DNA from: Chitinophaga filiformis
Lineage (GTDB): Bacteria > Bacteroidota > Bacteroidia > Chitinophagales > Chitinophagaceae
Direction of reading: 5' to 3'
NCBI RefSeq assembly: GCF_023100805.1
Contig: NZ_CP095855.1
Span: 5,683,001 to 5,747,000, forward strand
Length of the DNA: 64,000 bases
In this document: positions 34,171-42,978 of the stretch, one piece after another
Numbering within the stretch: position 1 is the first letter of the stretch
Layout of the letters: each line of letters starts with the position of its first letter
The notes under the pieces: generated by a model
What the model was told of the DNA's origin: nothing
The model's database searches: none
What the model saw: only the letters and a program-made list of their open reading frames with translations
Program-made: the position numbers and the translations under genes

Positions 34171-35640
34171 CTATTTATAGTTTTCATTCTGGATCAGCAC
34201 ACCATTACTCCTGTCTATTTCAGACTGTGGCAGCGGGAAGTAATAGTGCTTGGGACGGATAAACGTACGGGCGGGTACCAGTACATTGCCGCCTTTTCCA
34301 TACTTAGGCTTGTTATAATAGGTAGTGATATCGATCAAACCTGCTTTGTCCCAACGCATCAGGTCCTGGTGGCGTTCATTCTCACCACTCAGTTCGCAGC
34401 GACGCTCATGGATCACAGCTGCCATACCTGCACCGCTTACATCATTCAGGCCGGTCCTTTTACGCACCATGTTGATCTCTTTATCGCCCGCACCTGCACC
34501 CTGTGTACGGATCTTTGCTTCTGCTACCAGCAGGGCAATATCAGCTGTCCTTAACAGGGGCGTTTTCAGGGAATAGTTCAGACCACCATTCGGTTTCCAG
34601 TAAGAGAACTTATGGAAGTGATAGCCGGTTTCTGACATATCAGCGCTATAGGTAGCGATGCCTGAACCGATGTTGATCTTATCGCCGGGCGACATAATAG
34701 ATACCGCTTTACGTACATCTCCCGGTTCAAACTCATCCACCAGGCTTTGTAACGGCTGATGGAAGTTCCATCCGTTCCATTCACGCGGTGTATAATAAGT
34801 GGTAAAATCTGAATAACCCCAGGTATCACTGGTCTGTACAGCAAACAGCATTTCGTCGTTGTTGCTGGTCTCTGGTGTGAAGTTAGCTACATAAGTAGGC
34901 GCAAGATTGTAATCGCCGCTGTTCAGCACTTTCTCACCATATATGAGTGCCTGGTCCAGTTTGTCCCAATACATGTACAGCTTACACAGCAATCCCCAGG
35001 CAGAGCCCTTGGATGCGCGTCCCCTGTCAGCACCCTCATTCTTGGCCGGCAGCAGATCTGCTGCTGCCAACAGGTCTGACTGGATGATGCCACGCAGACT
35101 ATCGGCACTCACTTTAGGCTTCACATAGTTGCTCTGCGCAACATCTTCTTCCGTCACTACAGGCGCTTCTCCATATACCAGCAACAGGCGCCAGTAAGCG
35201 AATGCACGCAGGAAACGCGCTTCACCCAGGCAGCGGTTCTTGATGGTCTCATCCATGCCTTCTATCTTCGGAATGTACATCAGCGCACTGTTTGCACGGT
35301 TGATCATTTCATATTTCCATCTCCAGCCAAATCTTACCTGTGCATTGGCTGCATCATAGGTAAGGTTCTCAATGGCCACATCCTCAGAGTGGTCGCCCGC
35401 ACGGTACTGATCATCAGAAGGGTCGTCAAAGGTAAACTCCGCATGACCGGTGAAATCTTCTTCCAGCAGTACGTTATAGATACCGGTAATACCGTTCACT
35501 GCATCAGATTGCGAACGCCAGTAAGTGGCGGTTGTATAGGTGCCTTTCGGCGTTACGTCCAGGATGCTGTCGCATGAAGACATGGACAGTAACAGGCCCG
35601 CAGCTATTATTAAAAACTTATTGTGAATACGTGTTGTCAT
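34171..35640 (-). CDS. SusD/RagB-family glycan-binding lipoprotein
   Basis: A 489-residue outer-membrane lipoprotein (lipobox SMSSC, Cys23) of the SusD family, which forms the lid on SusC and binds oligosaccharides. Family marks include the N-terminal LDVTPKGTYTTATYW, the TPR-like helices around WKYEMINRANSALMYIPKIE and ARFLRAFAYWRLLLVYGEAP, and the C-terminal IRPKHYYFPLPQSEIDRS. It starts 21 bp after the SusC stop, so the pair is co-expressed. Confidence 0.95.
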   Translation of the reverse strand: MTTRIHNKFLIIAAGLLLSMSSCDSILDVTPKGTYTTATYWRSQSDAVNGITGIYNVLLEEDFTGHAEFTFDDPSDDQYRAGDHSEDVAIENLTYDAANAQVRFGWRWKYEMINRANSALMYIPKIEGMDETIKNRCLGEARFLRAFAYWRLLLVYGEAPVVTEEDVAQSNYVKPKVSADSLRGIIQSDLLAAADLLPAKNEGADRGRASKGSAWGLLCKLYMYWDKLDQALIYGEKVLNSGDYNLAPTYVANFTPETSNNDEMLFAVQTSDTWGYSDFTTYYTPREWNGWNFHQPLQSLVDEFEPGDVRKAVSIMSPGDKINIGSGIATYSADMSETGYHFHKFSYWKPNGGLNYSLKTPLLRTADIALLVAEAKIRTQGAGAGDKEINMVRKRTGLNDVSGAGMAAVIHERRCELSGENERHQDLMRWDKAGLIDITTYYNKPKYGKGGNVLVPARTFIRPKHYYFPLPQSEIDRSNGVLIQNENYK

Positions 35641-35661
35641 GATCCATTAGTTAAATGAAGC

Positions 35662-38600
35662 TTAGAAATTCATTGAAGCACCTGCGGTGAAACTTCTTGC
35701 CTGTGGGTAAGTGGCTACGTCCACACCTCTCTGTTTATTACCGTCTGTATAACCCAGTGCAGGGTTCAGACCGGAATAATTGGTGATGATGAACATGTTC
35801 TGGCCTGCTACATACACACGGATGTTTGTAGAAGACTTGCTACCCCATAAGCGGGAAGGAATGGTATATCCCAATGCTGCATTACGGAGCGTAAAATAGT
35901 TACCACTTTCAATAAACCTGTCTGACGTACGGTAGTTACCGTTATTATCACTTAACGTCATGCGTGGTACGCTGTTGCTGGTACCTTCACCATGCCAGCG
36001 CTGCAGTTCTTCTGCGTAGTAGTTATAAGAATAGGTTGGATCCAGGCCCTGCATTTTATCGGCGTTGTACAGTTTCACACCTGCAACACCTGTAAAGGAC
36101 AGGCTCAGGTCAAATCCCTTGTAGCTGGCGCCGGCCTGCAGACCGTACTGGAGACGCGGATTAGGATCACCCAGGTATACCCTGTCAGCTTCGGTGATAG
36201 CACCATCGCCGTTCACATCCACAAAACGTACATCGCCTGGTTTAATATTATCCTTTCTGCCATCTTTCGCAATATTGGGATCGCTGTCGATCTGTGCCTG
36301 GTTCTGGTAGATACCGGCAGTTTTCCATCCATAGAAGGAAGCGATCGGCTGTCCTTCATAGGTACGGGAGATTTCCTGGTTCTGACGGCCGTAGCTGCTG
36401 GAACCAATGTAAGTATTGGCAGAGTAGAGCTTTGTTACTTTGTTTTTGATAAGGGTAGCATTTGCCGCAATGTTGTAGGTAAATGCTTTTTTACCGCCCT
36501 GGTAAGACACTTCAAATTCCCAACCGTGGTTGTTCAGTTTACCGATGTTTTCATCAGGCACCACGGAAGTACCATGCAGGTCTGGCTTTGCAGCAGGCAC
36601 CAGCATGTCGATCGTGTTCTTATCGAAGTAAGACACCGTTGCATTCAATGCATTGTTCAGGAATCCAAGCTCCGCACTGATGTTGGTCATATGTGCCTTT
36701 TCCCAGGTGATGTTAGGGTTGGCCAGACTGGAGTTCCAGATACCGGTGAATGGCTGATCGCCAAAATTGTATTTACGGTTTTTGATGATAGTAGCCAGGT
36801 ACTGGAATTCAGTTACGTTCTGGTTACCCAGTACACCCCAGCCACCTGTCACTTTCAGGTTATTCATGAAGTGTACATTATCCTTGAAGAAGTTCTCGTC
36901 AGATATACGCCAGCCCACAGATACTGCAGGGAAGTAACCCCAGCGGTTGCCTTCAGCAAACCTGGAAGAACCATCCGCACGCATGGTCGCAGTCAGCAGG
37001 TATTTACCTTTATAGCTGTAAAAACCTCTCGCAAATCCTGATGCCAGGATATTGGTAGCATAATAGTTACCGGCAGCGTTGTAAACAATACTACCGTTGT
37101 CCAGCACCAGTACATAAGGCGATTCATCATCGAAACCATTACGCTGTGCGCTGAAATAGTTACCACTGTATTTCTGGTAGGAAATACCACCGGTCAGGCT
37201 AAGCTGGTGTACTTTATTCAGTGTTTTGTTATAAGACAGGAATGCCTCGCCCAGGTGAGTGCTGGTGCTGGTATTGCTCTGTGTTAATTCCGCATCATCA
37301 CGGGTACGTACCTGTGTTAATGTTTTAGGCAGGAAGTTGAAAGAGTTGCTCAGTGTACCATCAAATGCATAGTTCAAACGCAGTTTCAGGTCTTTGATGA
37401 TCTCTACTTCAGCGAAGGCGTTCGCCAGTATGCGATAGTTCTTGGTCCATGCGTCTGTTGTTTCTGCAGTATACACCGGGTTGTTGATATCGCCCAGTTC
37501 ATTGTTTGCCTGTGCAGAACCATAGTTACCCATATCATCCTTCACAGGAATAGCAGGATTGAAACGCAGTGCGCTGAATATCAGACCTGTCTGGGAAGAA
37601 TAGGTGTCCAGCGAGTTACCTTTACGGGCAGTCAGCTGGAGGTTCTCTCCTACCTTCAGGCGACTGTTGATGCGGTGCTCAGAGTTGATGCGGACAGTAT
37701 ATCTTTTGAAATAGGTATTGGTGATCAGCCCTTTCTCATCATAATAACCCATAGAGAACAGGTAGTTGGAATAGGCGCTGCCACCTTTGATGGAAACATC
37801 TGCATTCGTTACATGTCCTGTATTGAACAATGCCTTCTGCCAGTCAGTACGCTGTACTGCATAGTATGGGTCCTGCCAGAATGCAGGCACGGTAAGACCA
37901 TCGTTGGTGTAACGTTCCTGTTTCAGTTTTACCAGGTCAGGAGCGGTCAGCAACGGTATATAGCGGTTTACATTGGAAATACCGCGGTAGATGTTTACGT
38001 TGGTATTTAATTTCTCATTGTAAGATCCTTTTTTAGTCGTGATGATGATCACACCGTTTGCCGCACGGGTACCATAGATAGCGGAGGAAGATGCATCTTT
38101 CAGTACTTCCATGGAAGCGATATCGTTGTTGTTGATATCACTGAGACCGCTGAGGTTAGGAGCAGGCACACCATCGATGATGATCAGTGGTTCTGCGTTG
38201 TTGATGGTACCTGTACCACGTACGCGGATGCTGGGAGTAGTACCCGGCGATCCATCGGAACGAACGATGTCCACACCGGCCACACGACCCTGAATAGCCT
38301 GGGCGGCATCACTTACAGGCAGGTTTTTGATATCAGCGCCTTTTACGGTAGAAATAGCACCGGTGAGGTCGCGGCGGGTCTGTACACCATAACCCACTAC
38401 TACCACATCACTCAGGCTGGTAGTGGCTGGCAGCAGTGTGATGTTATCCAGGTTACCGGAAGCACTCACCGTCACGCTGGCAAAACCGATGGTTTTAAAC
38501 ACCAGGGAATCTCCATGGTCTGCCTTCAGGGTAAAGTTACCATTGGGTTCTGTTGCAATGCCCCTGTTCTTGCCTTTCACACTTACAGTCACACCGATCA

Positions 38601-39081
38601 GGGGCTGACCTTTGTCATCCCTCACCTTTCCTCGTACCGTAATGGAGGTATCTGCCGCCATTGCAGGCGCAATACCGGTCAGGTTAAGACCGAAAGCGGG
38701 CGTTTCAAATTTGCGGGTAATAATGATCTGTGTCTTGTTCTGTTCAAAGTTCAGATCATTAGGCTCCAGTAACTGGAGCAGTATTTTCTCCACAGAGGTA
38801 TTGCTGGCATTGATGCTCACGGGCCCTGCAGCTTTAACCTGGGACGAATTGTATACAAAACGGAAAGGCGTGACCTGCTGGATCCTCTCCAGGACCGTTT
38901 CCAGCTTCATTTTGCTGGCTACGAGATTGATCTTCACCTCTTTAATATCCTGACCTTCAGTGCTCTTGGCGAACAGCGAAAGCGAAAAGGTATAGAAAAA
39001 TACCAATATATAAGCCGAACATCGCATGAGGAATAATAAGTATTGGATACACGTCTCCCGTGTATACGCTGTTTTTTTCAT
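35662..39081 (-). CDS. SusC/RagA TonB-dependent receptor with STN domain
   Basis: A 1139-residue outer-membrane importer. In order: a signal region, an STN signalling domain (about residues 50-120), a carboxypeptidase-like beta-sandwich (about 145-225), a TonB-box-like DVVVVGYGVQ, a plug domain with PLIIIDGVPAPN and the hallmark MEVLKDASSSAIYGTRAANGVI, and a 22-strand barrel ending ASMNF. The STN domain is found in receptors that signal to a FecR anti-sigma factor, and such a gene lies just upstream. It imports the glycan bound by the SusD partner. Confidence 0.95.
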   Translation of the reverse strand: MKKTAYTRETCIQYLLFLMRCSAYILVFFYTFSLSLFAKSTEGQDIKEVKINLVASKMKLETVLERIQQVTPFRFVYNSSQVKAAGPVSINASNTSVEKILLQLLEPNDLNFEQNKTQIIITRKFETPAFGLNLTGIAPAMAADTSITVRGKVRDDKGQPLIGVTVSVKGKNRGIATEPNGNFTLKADHGDSLVFKTIGFASVTVSASGNLDNITLLPATTSLSDVVVVGYGVQTRRDLTGAISTVKGADIKNLPVSDAAQAIQGRVAGVDIVRSDGSPGTTPSIRVRGTGTINNAEPLIIIDGVPAPNLSGLSDINNNDIASMEVLKDASSSAIYGTRAANGVIIITTKKGSYNEKLNTNVNIYRGISNVNRYIPLLTAPDLVKLKQERYTNDGLTVPAFWQDPYYAVQRTDWQKALFNTGHVTNADVSIKGGSAYSNYLFSMGYYDEKGLITNTYFKRYTVRINSEHRINSRLKVGENLQLTARKGNSLDTYSSQTGLIFSALRFNPAIPVKDDMGNYGSAQANNELGDINNPVYTAETTDAWTKNYRILANAFAEVEIIKDLKLRLNYAFDGTLSNSFNFLPKTLTQVRTRDDAELTQSNTSTSTHLGEAFLSYNKTLNKVHQLSLTGGISYQKYSGNYFSAQRNGFDDESPYVLVLDNGSIVYNAAGNYYATNILASGFARGFYSYKGKYLLTATMRADGSSRFAEGNRWGYFPAVSVGWRISDENFFKDNVHFMNNLKVTGGWGVLGNQNVTEFQYLATIIKNRKYNFGDQPFTGIWNSSLANPNITWEKAHMTNISAELGFLNNALNATVSYFDKNTIDMLVPAAKPDLHGTSVVPDENIGKLNNHGWEFEVSYQGGKKAFTYNIAANATLIKNKVTKLYSANTYIGSSSYGRQNQEISRTYEGQPIASFYGWKTAGIYQNQAQIDSDPNIAKDGRKDNIKPGDVRFVDVNGDGAITEADRVYLGDPNPRLQYGLQAGASYKGFDLSLSFTGVAGVKLYNADKMQGLDPTYSYNYYAEELQRWHGEGTSNSVPRMTLSDNNGNYRTSDRFIESGNYFTLRNAALGYTIPSRLWGSKSSTNIRVYVAGQNMFIITNYSGLNPALGYTDGNKQRGVDVATYPQARSFTAGASMNF

Positions 39082-39118
39082 AACTTTAATACGATTTGTT
39101 GTTATAAAATGATGAATT

Positions 39119-39153
39119 CAGGGTATGCAGGTTTGGCGACATGAAATACCCTG
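39119..39153 (-). promoter_or_regulatory. Inverted repeat in the SusC leader
   Basis: CAGGGTAT and ATACCCTG (8 bp) face each other across 19 nt, 38-72 nt upstream of the SusC ATG. It may be a leader structure or operator for the sigma-controlled promoter; the role is inferred only. Confidence 0.4.
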
Positions 39154-39155
39154 CC

Positions 39156-39195
39156 ATAAAACGCTCCCTGTACTTTCTTTGCAGGGACGTTTTAT
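39156..39195 (-). terminator. Hairpin between FecR and SusC
   Basis: ATAAAACG-c-TCCCTG pairs with CAGGGA-CGTTTTAT across an 11-nt loop. Read on the minus strand it comes after the FecR stop and before SusC and ends in TTTTAT, so it probably ends the sigma-FecR message and makes SusC-SusD-GH89 a separate transcript. Confidence 0.65.
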
Positions 39196-39282
39196 TTATG
39201 CTACGTGCTGTTTGTCATTTTTAGCATATGATGTCCTGATATTTTGGTATACTTCCTTAATTTGTGACAATCTTTTCCCCCG

Positions 39283-40233
39283 TTACTGACACCCCTTTCC
39301 TTCCAAAGTAATAGTACTACTGTCTGCGCTAAAGGTATAGGTCGCATTGTTGATCTTACATAAGAGATCTATGACCCGTGACACCGGCGATTCCTTCTCG
39401 AAGGTGGCGGTGATCATGCATTGCTCCAGTGATTTGTTGGCAAAAACTATATTCACATTGTACTTTCGGTTGATGGTCCTGGCAATTTCCTCAAATGACT
39501 GGTCATAAAATGCCAGTTGTCCCTTTGTCCAGGAGTAGGCCATATCCGCCTTTACTGCTACCAGTACCGGTGACTGCCGGTTCGCATATTTTACCTGTTT
39601 ATTCGGTGTTAAAAAGGTAACGATTTTGGTCTTCTTATCCTCCAGCTTTATTTTACCCTTTGTTACGGTAACGGCGAACGGCTCGCCGGGATATGCTTTT
39701 ATATTAAAGGCGGTTCCCAGCACCTGTGTCACCATATTGCCCGACTGGATAATGAAGGGCTTATCCGGATCGCTTGCTACATCAAAATAGGCTTCCCCTG
39801 TCAGGCTAAGCCGGCGTTCTCCCATAAAAGGAAAATCTGTATAAACCAGCCTGGTAGCAGAATTGAGCCATACCCTGCTGCCGTCTTTCAGGACGACAAA
39901 CCTGGGCTGCCGTTGTGCATTGTAAACCTGACGGCCACTGAAAAATACGGACAGTAACGCGGCGGTGAGCACCAGGAAAACAGCAGCGACTATCCGGAAA
40001 GGTCTTACCTGCATTAATATGCGCTTCCGGCTGCCTGCCCGGGCGTTCAGCTCATCGATCTTCGCCTTCATCCTGCTTTCCAGCGCCTCCTCGTCCTCTC
40101 CTTCCGGCAGTTCCACCGCCAGTTCCCCTCCCTCAAAGGAATAATACCACTGTTCGAGTATCTTCCTTTCAGCAGCTGTTGCAGTGCCATCCAGGTATTT
40201 TGTAGTTAAGTCAGTCAACTGCGCTTTAGTCAT
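39283..40233 (-). CDS. FecR-family anti-sigma factor
   Basis: A 316-residue single-pass inner-membrane protein. The cytosolic N-terminus (residues ~1-85) would hold the sigma factor. One membrane segment (IVAAVFLVLTAALLSVFFSG) follows. The periplasmic part has the FecR core (FVVLKDGSRVWLNSATRLVY, FDVASDPDKPFIIQSG) and a C-terminal DUF4974 region that meets the STN domain of SusC. The frame extends to 40278, but the typical FecR start MTKAQLTDLTTKYL fixes ATG 40233. It follows the sigma gene after 126 bp. Confidence 0.93.
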   Translation of the reverse strand: MTKAQLTDLTTKYLDGTATAAERKILEQWYYSFEGGELAVELPEGEDEEALESRMKAKIDELNARAGSRKRILMQVRPFRIVAAVFLVLTAALLSVFFSGRQVYNAQRQPRFVVLKDGSRVWLNSATRLVYTDFPFMGERRLSLTGEAYFDVASDPDKPFIIQSGNMVTQVLGTAFNIKAYPGEPFAVTVTKGKIKLEDKKTKIVTFLTPNKQVKYANRQSPVLVAVKADMAYSWTKGQLAFYDQSFEEIARTINRKYNVNIVFANKSLEQCMITATFEKESPVSRVIDLLCKINNATYTFSADSSTITLEGKGCQ

Positions 40234-40359
40234 AATTTGATAGTAATGCAGATAAAAAAAACTACGTGACCAGATCACAGCAAACTGTATCCAATATAAT
40301 AGTGTGAGAAAAAGCAGGCTACCCTACCTCATGATAAAAAAAAATTTCCGGAGGAAGAT

Positions 40360-40908
40360 TCAGAACAATAATGACATCAACATGTGTTTAAACTGTACCC
40401 TTAACTGGCGGAGTGCCCGGGTCATATGCTTTTCTACAGCTTTGGTCGAGATATTCAGCTTTTCAGATATTATTTTATTGGCCAGCCCCTCTTCCCGGCT
40501 GTAACGGAATACCAGCCTGCACTTCTCGGGCAGCCGGTCTATTTCACGCCGGATCTCTTCTTCCAGCAGGCGGGAATCCGCCGTGCTCTGTTCTGCCGCC
40601 AGGGCATGCAGTTCTTCCAGGGATCCTGTGTTCCTGGCCGGCTGGGCAAAGTAATGGAAAACGGAATATTTGGTGGCTGTAGCCAGGTAGGTATATAAAT
40701 GTTTGATCTCAGATCTTTCGCGGGAGGCCCAGAGGCTCGCAAAGATCTCCTGTACTATATCTTCAGCAGCGTTGCTGTCTCTCAGATGGTACAAGGATAA
40801 AGCGTATAATTTACGCCAGTAGCGGCGATAAATCTCGTCAAAGGCCTTCCCGTCAGAAAGCCTGACCTTGTCCATTAATTCATTGTCCTCCAATATGCTG
40901 TACGACAT
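40360..40908 (-). CDS. ECF RNA polymerase sigma factor (Bacteroidota FecI-like)
   Basis: A 182-residue sigma-70 ECF protein with region 2 (AFDEIYRRYWRKLYALSLYHL, then AEDIVQEIFASLW) and region 4 (LPEKCRLVFRYSREEGLANK and the helix-turn-helix ISEKLNISTKAVEKHMTRAL). It heads the minus-strand cluster sigma-FecR-SusC-SusD-GH89. In such systems glycan binding to SusC is relayed through STN and FecR to free the sigma factor, which switches on SusC-SusD-enzyme. Confidence 0.95.
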   Translation of the reverse strand: MSYSILEDNELMDKVRLSDGKAFDEIYRRYWRKLYALSLYHLRDSNAAEDIVQEIFASLWASRERSEIKHLYTYLATATKYSVFHYFAQPARNTGSLEELHALAAEQSTADSRLLEEEIRREIDRLPEKCRLVFRYSREEGLANKIISEKLNISTKAVEKHMTRALRQLRVQFKHMLMSLLF

Positions 40909-40982
40909 ATGTGCCTATAAAGTGCCTTAAGGTAGCAATAATAATCTTTAAATCCAACCCTTCCTTTTTTTAGAGGGCGGCG

Positions 40983-40990
40983 CAAAGGTG
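40983..40990 (-). promoter_or_regulatory. Candidate promoter -7 element of the sigma factor gene
   Basis: CACCTTTG on the minus strand is one base from TAnnTTTG, 74 nt upstream of the sigma-factor ATG. Confidence 0.35.
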
Positions 40991-41052
40991 CAGTATTTTT
41001 CGATAATAGAAAGTAAATCCCTTCACTTGCACGCCCTATTCTGAATTTCTAT

Positions 41053-41060
41053 TACTTTTG
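41053..41060 (+). promoter_or_regulatory. Promoter -7 element upstream of the dihydroorotase-like gene
   Basis: TACTTTTG matches TAnnTTTG exactly, 50 nt before ATG 41111. No convincing -33 partner is seen. Confidence 0.45.
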
Positions 41061-41110
41061 CTGCCGGTATTTTTTCTCAGACAAGGTATAGACACAGTTA
41101 GTATTAAAGC

Positions 41111-42370
41111 ATGCACATATTACTCAAAAGCGTACAGATAGTCGCACCATCATCCCCTTTTCACGGGCAACAGCAGGACATTCTGATTGAGAACGGCATC
41201 ATCCGCCAGATCGGGAAGGACATTTCTTCCGCTCAGGCCCGGGTGGTGACGGGCAACAACCTGCATGTATCTCTGGGATGGACGGATATCTTCGCGCATT
41301 TCTGCGATCCTGGCCAGGAATATAAGGAAGACCTCCAGAGCGGGGTTGCCGCTGCTGCCAGGGGTGGATATACCACCGTACTGATAGTGCCCAATACCCA
41401 GCCGGCGCTTCACACCAAACCGCAGATGGAGTATGTGCTCAGCCGCACGCGTAACAGTGTTGTACAGGTGCTTCCTATAGGGGCGGTGACCAAAAACCTG
41501 GAAGGCACCTCCCTTGCCGAAATGTATGAAATGCAGCAGGCGGGAGCTGTAGCCTTCTCCGACGGACTGAAACCGATCCAGTCGCCCGGTATCATGCTGA
41601 AGGCCCTGCAATATGTAAAAGCTGTTAACGGCACCATTATCCAGCTTCCTGATGACCTGAGCATCTCTGCCCATGGCCTGATGCACGAAGGTATTTACAG
41701 TACCCAGCTGGGTATGCCGGGTAAACCTGCCATTGCGGAAGAACTGATCATCCAGCGCGACCTCGAGCTGGCACAATATACCGACTCACGTATCCACTTC
41801 ACTGGCATCAGTACACGAAAATCGGCAGAGCTCATTGCCAATGCCAAAGGCAAAGGTATCAAAGTGACCTGCTCTGTAACCCCCTATCATCTTTCCCTTA
41901 CCGATGCACACCTGGTTACCTACGATACTCACCTGAAGCTCAATCCTCCGCTGCGTAGCGCCGAAGACGTGAAAGCACTGCAGGATGCGGTAAAGACGGG
42001 AGTGATCGACTGCTTCGCTACCCATCACCTGCCGCAGGACTGGGATGCCAAACAGGTAGAGTTTGAATATGCAAAGAATGGCATGATAGGACTGGAAAGC
42101 GCTTTCGGCGTATTCCGTAAACATCTGCCGGAAGTATCTGTGGAAAGGCTGGTGGAAATGCTTTCCGCACAGCCCCGCAAAATATTCAATCTGCCGGAGC
42201 TGAGCCTTACCGAAGGTGCAACGGCCAATCTGACCATATTCGATCCTGAAGAGGATTGGGTGCTCACAACAGATCACCTGGCCAGCAGGTCGAAAAATTC
42301 AGCGTATATTGGCGCGGAATTGAAAGGAAGTGTGAAAGGGACCATCAATGGCCAATATGCCCAACTTTAA
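41111..42370 (+). CDS. Dihydroorotase homologue with a degenerate metal site
   Basis: A 419-residue amidohydrolase that aligns along its length with type I dihydroorotases (GQEYKEDLQSG, GGYTTVLIVPNTQP, AVAFSDG, GMIGLESAFGVF). Most catalytic positions are changed. The HxH motif is Phe61-Ala-His63, the next His (HaED) is Leu179, the His of the HvS motif is Gly232, and the Asp of TDHaPH is His305. Only His63 and Asp151 remain of the usual ligands. It is probably a non-catalytic paralogue, comparable to the inactive PyrC-like subunits that partner PyrB. It starts an apparent operon with DUF4199 and two glycosyltransferases. Confidence 0.88.
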   Translation: MHILLKSVQIVAPSSPFHGQQQDILIENGIIRQIGKDISSAQARVVTGNNLHVSLGWTDIFAHFCDPGQEYKEDLQSGVAAAARGGYTTVLIVPNTQPALHTKPQMEYVLSRTRNSVVQVLPIGAVTKNLEGTSLAEMYEMQQAGAVAFSDGLKPIQSPGIMLKALQYVKAVNGTIIQLPDDLSISAHGLMHEGIYSTQLGMPGKPAIAEELIIQRDLELAQYTDSRIHFTGISTRKSAELIANAKGKGIKVTCSVTPYHLSLTDAHLVTYDTHLKLNPPLRSAEDVKALQDAVKTGVIDCFATHHLPQDWDAKQVEFEYAKNGMIGLESAFGVFRKHLPEVSVERLVEMLSAQPRKIFNLPELSLTEGATANLTIFDPEEDWVLTTDHLASRSKNSAYIGAELKGSVKGTINGQYAQL

Positions 42371-42388
42371 TTAAGTCATTCGTGTACT

Positions 42389-42919
42389 ATGAGTAATGCA
42401 TCATATCCTAATCCCGGTGTAAAATGGGGACTGATAGCCGGTTTTGTAGCCATCGCTATTGGCGTCGCCCTCTATTTTACCAATATACCTATGTTGTTTA
42501 GCCTGAAATACGGCATCCTCCTCCTGATCGTTTTTGGCGTGACCGGCGTATTGGCTGGTCTGGAACGGAAAAAAGCCAATGGTGGCCTTATTAATTTCAA
42601 AGAGGCCCTGCAGCCTGTTTTTACCACTTTCGTGATCGGCTCGCTGCTGAGCAGCATTTTTATCTATGTGCTGGCCAATTTTATCGACCCGGGTATCATT
42701 GTGAAGATGAAAGAAGCCGCTATTAAAAGCTATGAAAGCATGGCGCCCATGCTGCGCACAATTGGCACACCGAAAGACGAATATGAGAAAGGATTGGCAG
42801 ATATCCGGAACCAGGACTTCTCTGTGACGCTCTCCGGCAGCTTTATGTCCTATCTCATGGGCCTTTTCCAGTATTTTGTGGTGTCTGCCATAATAGCACT
42901 TGTACTCCGTAAAAAGTAG
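42389..42919 (+). CDS. DUF4199 membrane protein
   Basis: A 176-residue protein with four predicted membrane segments: residues ~12-30, ~36-53, ~76-98 and ~155-173. The pattern VKWGLIAGFVAI at the start and NGGLINFKEAL after the second helix fits DUF4199, a Bacteroidota family of unknown function often found beside GT2 glycosyltransferases and dihydroorotase genes. It lies 18 bp after the dihydroorotase-like gene and 59 bp before the GT2 gene. Confidence 0.88.
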   Translation: MSNASYPNPGVKWGLIAGFVAIAIGVALYFTNIPMLFSLKYGILLLIVFGVTGVLAGLERKKANGGLINFKEALQPVFTTFVIGSLLSSIFIYVLANFIDPGIIVKMKEAAIKSYESMAPMLRTIGTPKDEYEKGLADIRNQDFSVTLSGSFMSYLMGLFQYFVVSAIIALVLRKK

Positions 42920-42978
42920 CGGACTCAGATTGGCACTTTATTAGATAGAAAAGCATCCTAAACACATTGCTATATAAC

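Noticed and set aside
35992..37041. A 349-codon frame antisense to SusC
   Set aside because: Antisense frames of this length are common opposite biased codons; composition is odd and no domain is recognisable.
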